Shown here in pieces: positions 15,481-23,783 of a stretch of DNA of 46,708 bases (positions within the stretch are counted from its first letter, which is position 1; every line of letters starts with the position of its first letter). The translations under genes and the position numbers were made by a program. Source of the DNA: Armatimonadetes bacterium DC (GTDB lineage: Bacteria; Armatimonadota; Fimbriimonadia; Fimbriimonadales; GBS-DC); assembly GCA_001442985.1 (NCBI GenBank), contig LDYB01000014.1:259054-305761 (forward strand), read 5' to 3'. A model generated the notes under the pieces. The model did no database searches. It worked only from the letters and a program-made list of their open reading frames with translations, and was not told the origin of the DNA.

Positions 15481-15487
15481 TATTATA
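15481..15487. promoter_or_regulatory. Overlapping divergent -10 boxes for bgl and secDF
   Basis: The heptamer TATTATA holds a plus-strand TATTAT (15481-15486, seven bases before the beta-glucosidase ATG) and a minus-strand TATAAT (15482-15487, 29 bases before the secDF GTG). Both are preceded by GGG in their own direction. Simultaneous polymerase occupancy in both directions would be sterically exclusive. Confidence 0.6.
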
Positions 15488-15493
15488 CCCGCT

Positions 15494-16822
15494 ATGCGAT
15501 TCCCGAAGGACTTTTTGTGGGGCGCGGCGACCGCCGCCTATCAGATTGAAGGCTCGCCTTTGGCAGACGGCGCGGGCATGTCCATCTGGCATCGGTTCAG
15601 CCACACACCCGGCACGATTTTGAACGGCGACACAGGCGATGTGGCGTGCGACCACTATCGGCGCTGGCGCGAAGACATCGAGTGGATGCGCCGACTGGGG
15701 CTGAACGCCTATCGGTTCTCGGTTGCGTGGGCGCGAGTGCTGCCCGAAGGGCGCGGCAGGGTCAACACAAAAGGGTTGGACTTTTATCAGCGGCTGGTGG
15801 ATGTCCTGCTTCAGAATGGCATTACGCCAATGGTGACTCTCTATCACTGGGATTTGCCCGCCGCTCTGCAAGACGAAGGGGGCTGGGCGAATCGGGAGTG
15901 CGCCTCGTGGTTCGCCGAGTATGCGGAGCTGATGTTTCGCGCTCTGGGCGACCGCGTGAAACTCTGGGCGACCCTCAACGAACCGTGGGTGGTGATGGCG
16001 CTGGGCTACCTGATGGGACAGCATGCACCCGGGATGCGCGATATTGGCGCTGCCAGCCGCGCAGGGCATCATCTGTTGCTGGGGCACGCGCTGGCAGTGC
16101 AGGCGCTTCGGGCATTAGACATTCCGGGCGCCCAGATCGGCATCGTGACCAACCTCGGACCCCAGCAACCCGCCAGTGAAAACCCGCAAGATCAGGCAGT
16201 CGCCCTGCTCTGGCATCAGTTTATCAATCAATACTTTTTAGACCCGATTTTCGTAGGCGAATATCCGCAGACGGTGTTGAGCTTCGTGGGTGAGTTCGCA
16301 CCGCCTGTGCGTTCGGGCGATATGGAGGTGATTCAGACCCCGATTGATTTTATCGGGGTGAACTACTACACGCGCAATGTGCTGGCTTATGACGCCGACA
16401 GCCCCTTCGGTTCGCGCACCGTCCCCCAGCAGGCGCTTCACACTGAAATGGGTTGGGAGGTCTATCCGCAGGGGCTTTACGAAATTCTGAAGTGGCTCCA
16501 CGGGACCTACGGCGCGGTTCCGCTTTATATCACCGAGAACGGCGCGGCGTTCGCCGACACGCTCAACGAGAACGGCGAGGTGGACGACCCCCTGCGCGAA
16601 GAATATATTCGCGCCCATCTGGAGCAGGCGTATCGGGCGCTTGAAGAGGGCGTGCCCCTAAAAGGCTACTTCTACTGGTCGTTGATGGATAACTTCGAGT
16701 GGGCGTTTGGCTACTCCAGGCGCTTCGGGCTGCTCTATGTGGATTTTGAGACCCAGCGGCGCATTCCCAAGCGGAGTGCGCACTGGTATGCGCAATTTAT
16801 CGCACAACAGCGGGCAATTTAG
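15494..16822 (+). CDS. bglA: GH1 family beta-glucosidase
   Basis: A 442-residue cytoplasmic glycoside hydrolase family 1 enzyme with no signal peptide. It should hydrolyse terminal beta-linked glucose or galactose by the retaining mechanism. The N-terminal signature FLWGAATAAYQIEG is at residues 7-20. The acid/base Glu is in TLNEPWV near residue 163, and the nucleophile Glu is in LYITENGAAF near 348. The aglycone region DNFEWAFGYSRRFGL is near 400. Length is normal for GH1. The ATG at 15494 lies seven bases after a TATTAT box, so the message is probably leaderless. It diverges from secDF; a dockerin-type secreted protein follows. Confidence 0.95.
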   Translation: MRFPKDFLWGAATAAYQIEGSPLADGAGMSIWHRFSHTPGTILNGDTGDVACDHYRRWREDIEWMRRLGLNAYRFSVAWARVLPEGRGRVNTKGLDFYQRLVDVLLQNGITPMVTLYHWDLPAALQDEGGWANRECASWFAEYAELMFRALGDRVKLWATLNEPWVVMALGYLMGQHAPGMRDIGAASRAGHHLLLGHALAVQALRALDIPGAQIGIVTNLGPQQPASENPQDQAVALLWHQFINQYFLDPIFVGEYPQTVLSFVGEFAPPVRSGDMEVIQTPIDFIGVNYYTRNVLAYDADSPFGSRTVPQQALHTEMGWEVYPQGLYEILKWLHGTYGAVPLYITENGAAFADTLNENGEVDDPLREEYIRAHLEQAYRALEEGVPLKGYFYWSLMDNFEWAFGYSRRFGLLYVDFETQRRIPKRSAHWYAQFIAQQRAI

Positions 16823-16932
16823 GCATTATCAACCCATCATGGCGAACCGTAGCCCCCATGATAGCGTCTAATGCCTCTATGGTAGGCATCAGGGACGAAC
16901 CCAACCGCCCTACCGAAAGGAGGATTATGCAT

Positions 16933-18057
16933 ATGCGACGAACGATGTTCTGGGTCTTTACTGCAGCCACGCTGACATTAGGTATGGCGTTTGCAGACGG
17001 CAAGCCACACAAGAGCAGTTTCCAACGCTACGAGGGACCTGCAATCTCTGTGCGCCCCCAGCGCATGATGAAGGTGCGCGTGGAAAACGGGCGACTCGTG
17101 CCCGTAACGCCCTGGGTTCAGGTCGGCGACTTTGCGCCAGCGGGTCCCTGCGACCCGAACGAGGTGCTGGTGTGGGACCATTTCGGCGCTGACGCGAATG
17201 GCAACCCCACGGGCGGCGAGAACTGCAATAGTCTCTTCGCGCCTGATGAGCGCTACTACTTTGGCGATGCCTACAACAACCCCTACTACGCGAACGATAT
17301 TGAGACCCTCGTGGACAGCCAGTATAACGGTGGGGTCGCTACCTCGCTGGCGCACGCATGGTTCTGGAACGCAGGCGGTCAGGGCAACAGCCAGAACTGT
17401 GTGGTGCTGGTGTTCACTGTTGAAGATCTGGACACTACCTGCGCTACCGATGTTCACGATATCTTCGAAGCCACGAACTCCGCAATTGAAGGGGTTGTTC
17501 TGGACTACGGCTCGCTTCCTTCCAGTATCGGGTTAGGCTACTACTCCGACGCGGTGTGTTTGAACCCGATTGGCGGGCTTCAGCTGCCATCACAACCCGA
17601 CAGCAACGGGGTTCTGGGCGGCTATGTGGTGGTGTACGCCAGCGCGTTTGACTCCACCACAGGTACTGTAACGCCAGCAGCGGGCGCCCAGCCAATGCTC
17701 TGGAGCCCCGAGATTACGGGGATTGGCACCTCCACCCCCAAACAGTGGGATGATGACGACCCTGCCGATTATAACCATGGCACGGGCGAGTGCTACGACT
17801 ATGCTTATAGCGGTCTGTGCCAGGACATGCCAAATGTCACCATCTGGGGTGGCATGATGGCGTTCTGGGCATCCACTGGGGGATGCCAATCAAACAACGG
17901 GGATGTCAACGGCGACGGTTGTGTGGATGATGCGGACCTGCTGTCGGTGCTGTTTGCCTTTGGCGGCACGGGCGGCGCGGAAGACACCAACTGCGACGGC
18001 GTGGTGGATGATGCGGACCTGTTGACCGTGCTGTTCAACTTTGGCGCAGGCTGCTAA
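16933..18057 (+). CDS. Secreted protein with C-terminal dockerin-like repeats
   Basis: A 374-residue protein with a signal peptide (MRRTMFWVFTAATLTLGMAFA). A central region of unknown fold is rich in Asn, Asp, Gly and aromatics. The C-terminus carries two dockerin type I-like calcium loops, DVNGDGCVDDADLLSVLF and DTNCDGVVDDADLLTVLF, ending in NFGAGC. Dockerin-like calcium-binding repeats are known; what they dock to here is not, and no cohesin is seen. The ATG at 16933 is preferred over 16927 because it gives nine bases from AAAGGAGG. The related 38937-40973 protein shares the same C-terminal signature. Confidence 0.8.
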   Translation: MRRTMFWVFTAATLTLGMAFADGKPHKSSFQRYEGPAISVRPQRMMKVRVENGRLVPVTPWVQVGDFAPAGPCDPNEVLVWDHFGADANGNPTGGENCNSLFAPDERYYFGDAYNNPYYANDIETLVDSQYNGGVATSLAHAWFWNAGGQGNSQNCVVLVFTVEDLDTTCATDVHDIFEATNSAIEGVVLDYGSLPSSIGLGYYSDAVCLNPIGGLQLPSQPDSNGVLGGYVVVYASAFDSTTGTVTPAAGAQPMLWSPEITGIGTSTPKQWDDDDPADYNHGTGECYDYAYSGLCQDMPNVTIWGGMMAFWASTGGCQSNNGDVNGDGCVDDADLLSVLFAFGGTGGAEDTNCDGVVDDADLLTVLFNFGAGC

Positions 18058-18066
18058 CCCTTCTGC

Positions 18067-18102
18067 GATGCCTCATCCCCCTCTTCTGGGGGGTGAGGCA
18101 TC
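18067..18102. terminator. Strong hairpin between convergent genes
   Basis: GATGCCTCATCCCCC (18067-18081), loop TCTTCT, GGGGGGTGAGGCATC (18088-18102): a 15-bp stem with one G-T pair. It overlaps the last codons and stop of the minus-strand ABC gene and lies ten bases after the dockerin-type gene, so it can terminate in both directions. The hairpin encodes the C-terminal PPRRGG of the ABC protein. Confidence 0.7.
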
Positions 18103-19344
18103 CGCAAGCGTTTCCATCAGTGCCTTGAGATTGTCGAAGCATCGCATTCCCCCCTGTAGCAGCTGATTCCAGAGAGCAGTTGCTTGCCCGTGCGTGTAGT
18201 CTCGTTCTTCAAAGGGGCGTTCACAGAGGGCGTACACGGGCACGCCCGCCTGCTGTGCATGCAGAGCCACCTCCAGATTGCGCAGGTTGCCGTGTCCGAA
18301 GGGCACATCGGCAATCACCACGGCGTGCGCGCCACGCGCCAGCTGGCATGCCCGTTGAAAATTCGGCTCGGAGATGGGCGAGAAGGGCGGCTCGGTGAGA
18401 TGCTCCAGCTGGAGGGCGCGCGCAATCTCCTCATCGGTGTCCAGCAGGTTCAGCACGCCCGTGCAGACGCGCCAGCCCTGCTCCAGAAGCGCGTAATAGA
18501 GCTCGGCGCCTGTGCCTCCCCCTGCAATCACAAACGCACAGGGCGCGTTCGGCTCCAGAGTGAGCGGTGTCTGGGGCGTCAGAGCGAACACCAGCGGCTT
18601 GCCCGTGAGCGGGTTGCGTCGCACCAGCGTCGGCGTGTGGTATACCGACTCCAGAATCGCGGGGTCAAACACCGCCTCGGGCGTACCGTATGCCACAATC
18701 TGTCCCTCGTGCATCAGCGCCACATAGTCGGCGTACTCGCTGGCGAGGTTCAGGTCGTGAAGCACCGCCAGCACCCCTTTCTGTTGCTCCAGGGCGTGCT
18801 GGCGGATGGCGTGCAGAATCTGCACCTGATGGCGCAGGTCTAAGTGAGCGGTGGGTTCGTCCAGCAGCAGATAGTTTGCCTGCTGGGCGAGAGCGCGGGC
18901 GAGATGGATTCGCTGGCGTTCGCCGCCGCTGAGCTCCCCCACCCTGCGCGTGGCAAGATGCGCGATTCCAGCGAATTCCATCGCCCGATGAACCGCCTCC
19001 CAATCGCGCGCGCTGACGCCCCAGAACCCCTTTTGGTGGGGATAGCGCCCCATCATCACCAGCTCGGCGACGGTGAAGCCCATATCGGGAGGCGATTCCT
19101 GAGGGGCGTAAGCCACCTGCTGGGCAAAACGCACAGGAGAAATCTGATCAAACGGCTGTCCCTCCAGCAGGCACTGCCCGGAGTGGGGGCGTAGCACCCG
19201 CGCCAGCACACGCACGAGGGTCGTTTTGCCGCTGCCGTTGGGTCCTAACAGGGCGGTCAGCGCGCCGCGCTCTATAGTGAGCGAAACCTCACGCAGAATA
19301 GGGCGTTCGCCGTAGCCCGCTGCAATCTGGATTGCCTGAAGCAT
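18073..19344 (-). CDS. ABC transporter ATPase (iron/cobalamin type) with extra C-terminal domain
   Basis: A 423-residue protein. Residues 1-255 are an ABC ATPase of the FecE/BtuD type that powers uptake of iron chelates, haem or cobalamin: Walker A GPNGSGKTT near 35, VAYAPQESPPDMGFTVAELVMMGRYP, signature LSGGERQR, Walker B LLLDEPTAHLDLRHQ, H-loop VLHDLNLASEYAD. Residues about 265-415 form a second domain (AFVIAGGGTGAELYYALLEQGWRVCTGVLN...HAVVIADVPFGHGN) with a nucleotide-binding-like glycine motif; I cannot name the family. No permease or binding protein is adjacent. The ATG overlaps the trkA-type stop by one base (TGATG), so translation is coupled to it. Confidence 0.85.
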   Translation of the reverse strand: MLQAIQIAAGYGERPILREVSLTIERGALTALLGPNGSGKTTLVRVLARVLRPHSGQCLLEGQPFDQISPVRFAQQVAYAPQESPPDMGFTVAELVMMGRYPHQKGFWGVSARDWEAVHRAMEFAGIAHLATRRVGELSGGERQRIHLARALAQQANYLLLDEPTAHLDLRHQVQILHAIRQHALEQQKGVLAVLHDLNLASEYADYVALMHEGQIVAYGTPEAVFDPAILESVYHTPTLVRRNPLTGKPLVFALTPQTPLTLEPNAPCAFVIAGGGTGAELYYALLEQGWRVCTGVLNLLDTDEEIARALQLEHLTEPPFSPISEPNFQRACQLARGAHAVVIADVPFGHGNLRNLEVALHAQQAGVPVYALCERPFEERDYTHGQATALWNQLLQGGMRCFDNLKALMETLADASPPRRGG

Positions 19345-20009
19345 CAGCGTGCGGCGCCCCGAAAGAGGCGAGCCAGCTGCTGCACATGCTCGGCAGGGGT
19401 CAGCGCCACAATCGTGTCGCCCGGTTGCAAAATCAGGTTCGCCAGCCCCAGCACCAGCTGCCCATTCCGCACCACAACCGAGAGCAGGGTTTTAGGCGGC
19501 AGCTCCAGCTCGCCGATGCTTTTGCCCGCCACCTTCGATTCGGGGGTTACCTCAATTTCCACCACTTCAATCTCGCCCCGCATGATTGCACCGATGGGCA
19601 GCACTTCGCCGTACTCCACTTCCTGCTCCAGAATATTGAAGATGAATCGCGTGCTACAGATGGTTTCGTGGATGCCGAGTCGGAAAAAGAGCGCCTCGTG
19701 GCGAGGGTCGCGCACGATTGCCAGCACGCGCTTGACCTTGAAAAAGTTCTGCGCAATCTGGCAGATGATGAGGTTGTCCTCGTCATCGCCGGTGGCGGCG
19801 ACCACCACATCGGCGCGGCGGGCGCCCGCTTCGTTCAGCACGCGCACCTCGCAGGCGTCGCCGTACATCACGCGCTCGCCCATCTCGTCCATCAGCTCCG
19901 CAGCGCGTTTGCGGTTTTTCTCAATAATCAGCACCTCATAGCCGTGTTGATGAAGCGCTTTGCCCAAGTGATAGCCAATATCGCCTCCGCCAGCAATCAG
20001 CACATACAT
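19344..20009 (-). CDS. trkA: TrkA/KtrA-type potassium channel regulatory protein
   Basis: A 221-residue cytosolic regulator of K+ transport. The N-terminal RCK Rossmann domain begins MYVLIAGGGDIGYHLGKALHQ (GGGDIG binds NAD(H) or nucleotide) and runs through GDACEVRVLNEAGARRADVVVAATGDDEDNLI. A TrkA_C domain follows from about 140 (ESKVAGKSIGELELPPKTLLSVVVRNGQ...LQPGDTIVALTPAEH). This is the one-subunit length rather than the double-length TrkA. No TrkH/KtrB membrane subunit is in the window. It sits six bases after surE and overlaps the ABC gene, in one minus-strand operon. Confidence 0.9.
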   Translation of the reverse strand: MYVLIAGGGDIGYHLGKALHQHGYEVLIIEKNRKRAAELMDEMGERVMYGDACEVRVLNEAGARRADVVVAATGDDEDNLIICQIAQNFFKVKRVLAIVRDPRHEALFFRLGIHETICSTRFIFNILEQEVEYGEVLPIGAIMRGEIEVVEIEVTPESKVAGKSIGELELPPKTLLSVVVRNGQLVLGLANLILQPGDTIVALTPAEHVQQLARLFRGAAR

Positions 20010-20015
20010 CGGGTT

Positions 20016-20840
20016 TTACCTCCGTGCCAGTTCGTTCAGTTGCGCCACCCACTCGTGCAGGGGCGCCAGCAGGTTGTACGCCGTGAAGTCCAGATGAATC
20101 GGGGTGATAGACACATAGCCATGCGCAACAGCGTAGACATCGGTGCCGGGCTGGTCGCGGTCTTCCACAAGGCTACCGCTGAGCCAGTAGTAGGGTCTGC
20201 CTGCAGGGTCCACGCGGGTCTCAATTCGGTCAGCGTATTGCCTCTTGCCGAGTGCGGTCGCCTGAAAGCCGCGCACCTCGTGCCACGGCAGGTTTGGCAC
20301 ATTCACATTCAGGAAGGTGTGTGGGGGCAGGGGATGCTCCATCAGCATGGAGGCGATTTGCACCGCCGCCTGCCCTGCTGTTTCATAATGCAGTGTGGGG
20401 GGTTCCGCGGGCGCGTCGCTTTCTGAGCGGGCGAGGGGCAGCACCTCTTCCGCCGCAAGCGAAATCGCAAAAGCGTTCACCCCATGCACTGCGCCTTCAA
20501 TCGCGGCAGCCACCGTGCCAGAGTAGGTCAAATCCCAGCCCAGATTCGGACCGGCATTAATGCCCGACACCACCAGGTCCACGCGATGCTCCATGACCGC
20601 ATGCGCGCCGAGGGTCACGCAATCGGTGGGCGTGCCGTTTGTGGCGTAGGCAATCGTGCCGTCCAGCAGATGCACGCGGTGCAGGCGGAGCGGTTTATGG
20701 AGGGTGATGGAGTGTCCTGCAGCGCTTCGAGGGCGCTCGGGCGCGACCACAAACACCTCGCCCAGCGTGCGCAGATGCTGTGCCAGCACCCGAATGCCCT
20801 CGGCATAAACCCCATCATCGTTAGTGACAAGAATGCGCAT
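20016..20840 (-). CDS. surE: 5'/3'-nucleotidase SurE
   Basis: A 274-residue SurE-family metal-dependent nucleotidase that removes phosphate from nucleoside monophosphates. The N-terminal signature MRILVTNDDGVYAEGIRVLA contains the metal-binding Asp-Asp. APERPRSAAGHSIT, YATNGTPTDCVTLG and LVVSGINAGPNLGWDLTYSGTVAAAIEG follow, all typical. The later part (NVNVPNLPW...VSITPIHLDFTAY) is also standard. Length is normal. The gene starts 33 bases after the antitoxin-like gene and is followed within six bases by the trkA-type gene. Confidence 0.95.
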   Translation of the reverse strand: MRILVTNDDGVYAEGIRVLAQHLRTLGEVFVVAPERPRSAAGHSITLHKPLRLHRVHLLDGTIAYATNGTPTDCVTLGAHAVMEHRVDLVVSGINAGPNLGWDLTYSGTVAAAIEGAVHGVNAFAISLAAEEVLPLARSESDAPAEPPTLHYETAGQAAVQIASMLMEHPLPPHTFLNVNVPNLPWHEVRGFQATALGKRQYADRIETRVDPAGRPYYWLSGSLVEDRDQPGTDVYAVAHGYVSITPIHLDFTAYNLLAPLHEWVAQLNELARR

Positions 20841-20873
20841 GGCTCTTATGGGTGAGGCATCGTTTGCCTCTCA

Positions 20874-21110
20874 TCATTCCTCTCTGTTCAGGACAGGAAT
20901 GCTGCCAAGATACTCATCAACACGCTGGCTGATATCGGAGCGTTGCTCACGGTCGTGTGCGATGCCCACCATTCGCCATGCAACCTCCCAGTTGGGCGCG
21001 AAAGCCGCTTCGACCTCAACAACCTCCACGAGGGTGCCATCGGCTAACTGCGCGTCTGGCTCCAGCATTACAACCCCGTTTTGAACAACGCCCCGATATC
21101 GTTTTGGCAT
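20874..21110 (-). CDS. Small antitoxin-like protein (AF2212-like/DUF104 pattern), orphan
   Basis: A 78-residue protein starting MPKRYRGVVQNGVVMLEPDAQLADGTLVEVVEVE. The pattern 'G.VxNGxVxLxxxxxLxxGTxVEV' is that of AF2212-like (DUF104) or AbrB-type antitoxins, which bind DNA or a PIN toxin through an N-terminal beta-strand module. The C-terminal half (EVAWRMVGIAHDREQRSD) is helical and could bind a partner. The ATG at 21110 is chosen because the frame upstream adds only three codons and this start aligns with the family. No PIN or other toxin gene is adjacent; it lies 21 bases after sdhB. Confidence 0.6.
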   Translation of the reverse strand: MPKRYRGVVQNGVVMLEPDAQLADGTLVEVVEVEAAFAPNWEVAWRMVGIAHDREQRSDISQRVDEYLGSIPVLNREE

Positions 21111-21131
21111 GGTTCTCACCTGCTCGTTGAA

Positions 21132-21941
21132 TTATTCCGCGCCCTCGCCCACTACCCTGTCAGGGATAATCCCCAGCCACTTTTTGAGGCGGTAGATCGT
21201 GGTATCGCGGTTCAGCTCGGCAATCGCGCGGGTCAGCGGGATGCCTTTCGGGCAGACCTTCACGCAGTTCTGGGCGTTCCCGCAGCCCGTGATGCCTTCG
21301 GGACCCGTCAGCACTTCCAGCCGCTCGTATTCCAGCGTATTGCCCGTCGGGTGCAGGTTGAACAGCTTGGCTTGGGCAATCGGCGCGGGTCCGATAAAGG
21401 CGGAACGCTCGTTATACTGGGGGCACGCCTCCATGCAGCACCCGCAGGTCATACAGCGGGCAAAGGCATAGCGCAGCTCGCGCACGCGGTCGTCGATGCG
21501 CGGACCCGGACCCAGATCGTGATACCCATCCACGGGAATCCACGCCTGCAGCTTTTTGAGCGCCTCGAACATCCGCGAGCGATCCACAATCAGGTCGCGC
21601 ACCAGCGGGAACTTGCTCATCGGCTCTAAGGTCACTTCAATCGCGTCGCCGTTGCGCTTGCCGACCTGATCAATCAGCGCGGCGCACGCCTGCTGCACCA
21701 TGCCGTTGACCACCATCGTGCAGGTGCCGCACACCTGTTCCAGGCATGCCGCCTCCCATGCAGGGGGCGAGACCTGCTTACCCGTGCTATCCACAGGGTT
21801 GCGCTGGATGTCCATCAGGCAGGAAATCACATTCATATTCGGGCGGTAGGGCAGCTCGAACACCTGCCAGTAGGGCTGGGCGTTCGGACCGTCCTGACGC
21901 CGTATCTTGAGACGAATGGTTCGGATAGAGCCGTTCTGCAT
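21132..21941 (-). CDS. sdhB: Succinate dehydrogenase/fumarate reductase iron-sulfur subunit
   Basis: A 269-residue electron-transfer subunit linking the flavoprotein to the quinone site of complex II. The [2Fe-2S] domain has CLEQVCGTCTMVVNG near residues 66-80 and a further Cys at about 85. The [4Fe-4S] site is CMTCGCCMEACP near 163-174, and the [3Fe-4S]/[4Fe-4S] region is CGNAQNCVKVCPKG near 220. The ATG at 21941 has GGAGG about eight bases upstream and a TATAAT at 21962-21967. sdhA and the membrane subunits are not in this window. It diverges from the menaquinone methyltransferase gene, consistent with a menaquinone-dependent enzyme. Confidence 0.94.
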   Translation of the reverse strand: MQNGSIRTIRLKIRRQDGPNAQPYWQVFELPYRPNMNVISCLMDIQRNPVDSTGKQVSPPAWEAACLEQVCGTCTMVVNGMVQQACAALIDQVGKRNGDAIEVTLEPMSKFPLVRDLIVDRSRMFEALKKLQAWIPVDGYHDLGPGPRIDDRVRELRYAFARCMTCGCCMEACPQYNERSAFIGPAPIAQAKLFNLHPTGNTLEYERLEVLTGPEGITGCGNAQNCVKVCPKGIPLTRAIAELNRDTTIYRLKKWLGIIPDRVVGEGAE

Positions 21942-21961
21942 GGCGTTGAACCTCCATGCTG

Positions 21962-21986
21962 ATTATACCCTGTTGGCGGGTATAAT
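21962..21986. promoter_or_regulatory. Divergent -10 boxes for sdhB and menG/ubiE
   Basis: A minus-strand GGGTATAAT (box 21962-21967, 20 bases before the sdhB ATG) and a plus-strand GGGTATAAT (box 21981-21986, 11 bases before the methyltransferase GTG) sit back to back, separated by 13 bases. The two promoter regions must overlap, so expression of the pair is likely interdependent. Confidence 0.65.
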
Positions 21987-21997
21987 AACTTGCGATT

Positions 21998-22747
21998 GTG
22001 AAAACTCGCACAGAGTGGCAGATGGAGCCGCCGATCTGGGCGCGGCACGACGAGCAGCGGCGCCGGTATGTGCGCGAGATGTTCGCACGCATCGCCCCGC
22101 GCTACGACCTGCTGAACTCGATTCTCAGCTTCTGGCTTCACTACTACTGGCGCCATCAGGTGGTACGCATGTTGCGCCTCTCCTCGAACGCCCATGTGCT
22201 GGACCTCTGCACGGGCACAGGCGACCTCGCGCTCGATATCGCGCGCCATCTGGGACCTGCAGGGGAGGTGATTGGGCTCGACTTCTGCGCCCCAATGCTG
22301 GAGCAGGGTCAGCGCAAGGCACAACGCCGCGGGCTGAACCACATCACATGGATTCAAGCCGACGCGCTCCAGCTCCCCTTCGCCGACAACCAGTTTGAAG
22401 CGGTGACGATTGCGTTCGGCTTGCGCAACCTGATAGACAAACCGCGCGCCCTGCGGGAGATGTTTCGGGTGCTTCAGCCGGGCGGGCGCCTGGCGGTTCT
22501 GGAGCTCAACCGACCGCAGGGCATGCTGATGGGCAAGTTGTACGATTTTTACACACTCAAAATTTTGCCCGCCATCGGCAGGAGCCTCAGCCATGCCGAC
22601 GCCTACCTCTATCTGCCGATGTCGATTCAGCACTATGAAAGCCGAATCACCATCGCCGAGATGATGCGCGAGGCAGGCTTTCAGAATGTCTGCTATCGCG
22701 ACCTCACCTTTGGCGTGGTGTGCGTTCATATGGGGGTTAAGCCATGA
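21998..22747 (+). CDS. menG: Demethylmenaquinone/ubiquinone methyltransferase (MenG/UbiE)
   Basis: A 249-residue SAM-dependent C-methyltransferase for the last step of menaquinone synthesis. Family signatures are MFARIAPRYDLLNSILSFW near residues 28-46, SAM motif I VLDLCTGTGDLALDIAR, and VTIAFGLRNLIDKPRALREM near 137. The C-terminal part (YLPMSIQHYESR...FQNVCYRDLTFGVVCVHMG) is typical. It starts at GTG 21998, 11 bases after a -10 box. It overlaps the polyprenyl synthase gene by four bases (ATGA), so the side-chain and methylation steps are translationally coupled. UbiE and MenG cannot be separated by sequence alone; menaquinone is favoured by context. Confidence 0.93.
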   Translation: MKTRTEWQMEPPIWARHDEQRRRYVREMFARIAPRYDLLNSILSFWLHYYWRHQVVRMLRLSSNAHVLDLCTGTGDLALDIARHLGPAGEVIGLDFCAPMLEQGQRKAQRRGLNHITWIQADALQLPFADNQFEAVTIAFGLRNLIDKPRALREMFRVLQPGGRLAVLELNRPQGMLMGKLYDFYTLKILPAIGRSLSHADAYLYLPMSIQHYESRITIAEMMREAGFQNVCYRDLTFGVVCVHMGVKP

Positions 22748-23781
22748 TTCGTTCTTACGCGCGTCCTCACACCATTACTGTGCCGGAGATGCTGGCGCCG
22801 ATTCTGCCAGAGATGGAGGCAGTCGAGGCGTTTTTGGTAGCGCAATCGGAGACGAACATCCCGGAGTTCACGGCGTTAACGCGCCACCTGCTTTCGGCGG
22901 GCGGCAAGCGCCTGCGCCCTGCGATGGTGATTTTGTGTGCCTACTCCGCTGCGCCAGAACGGTTCGGTGCGCTCTATCGCAACGGGCACGCCGGTGTGGA
23001 ACGGCTCGCCCGTATCGCGGGCTGTATGGAAATGATTCATATGGCGACGCTGGTGCATGACGATGTGATTGACCAGACTTTCACGCGCCGCGGCAAGCCC
23101 ACCGCAAACGCCCTCTACGGCAATCTCGCCACGGTGCTGTCAGGCGATTTTATTCTCGCGCGCGCAATGTATCATCTGGCGATGGACGGCGATATGCGGG
23201 TTATTCAGCAGGTCGCGCAAATCACTACCCAGATGAGCGAAGGCGAAGTGGCGGAGGTGTTTCTCCGACGCCAGCTAAACCTGAGTGAGGCGCAATACCT
23301 GGAAGTCGTGCGCCGTAAAACCGCCGAGTTTTTAGCGGGCTGTTGCCGTATCGGAGGCTATCTGGTGGACGCCGAACCCCATGTGCTGGACGCTCTGGAG
23401 CAGTTCGGGCGTCAGCTGGGGATTGCTTTTCAGATTACCGACGACCTGCTGGACTATCTGGGCGACCCGCAGACGACAGGCAAACCGAACGGAACCGATT
23501 TTCGTGAGGGGTTTGCGACCCTTCCTTTGATTCATTACTACGGTGCGGCGCCCGAATCGGAGCGCCGTCAGCTCGAAGCGGAGTTCGGGCAGCCCATCTC
23601 GCATGAGCGGTTCCTGCAGATTAGAGAACAAATGCGCCTGACGGGCAGTCTAAAGTATGCAGAGGAGGTCGCGGAGCGCTTCCGCCAGAGCGCTCTGGAG
23701 GCGCTGGCACCGCTCGCCCCTTCTCAGGCGAAATCCGCATTAGAGGAGGTTGCCCGATTCGTAACGGAGCGCAAATATTGA
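22744..23781 (+). CDS. hepT: Polyprenyl diphosphate synthase (HepT-like)
   Basis: A 345-residue trans-isoprenyl diphosphate synthase that builds the quinone side chain. It contains GGKRLRPAMVIL near residue 55, the first Asp-rich motif MATLVHDDVIDQTFTRRGKPT near 100, and the second Asp-rich motif FQITDDLLDYLGDPQTTGKP near 227. Length and motifs match the catalytic subunit of long-chain synthases (hepta/octaprenyl). The ATG overlaps the menG stop (ATGA). The residues before the first Asp-rich motif, which set chain length, do not let me fix the product. Both genes together point to menaquinone supply. Confidence 0.93.
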   Translation: MIRSYARPHTITVPEMLAPILPEMEAVEAFLVAQSETNIPEFTALTRHLLSAGGKRLRPAMVILCAYSAAPERFGALYRNGHAGVERLARIAGCMEMIHMATLVHDDVIDQTFTRRGKPTANALYGNLATVLSGDFILARAMYHLAMDGDMRVIQQVAQITTQMSEGEVAEVFLRRQLNLSEAQYLEVVRRKTAEFLAGCCRIGGYLVDAEPHVLDALEQFGRQLGIAFQITDDLLDYLGDPQTTGKPNGTDFREGFATLPLIHYYGAAPESERRQLEAEFGQPISHERFLQIREQMRLTGSLKYAEEVAERFRQSALEALAPLAPSQAKSALEEVARFVTERKY

Positions 23782-23783
23782 GC

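Noticed and set aside
19332-20426. A 364-codon plus-strand frame opposite trkA and surE
   Set aside because: It spans two well-identified minus-strand genes and has no recognisable domain.
20874-21110. Complete toxin-antitoxin pair at the AF2212-like gene
   Set aside because: Neighbouring genes are sdhB and surE; no PIN-domain or other toxin frame is present on either strand.
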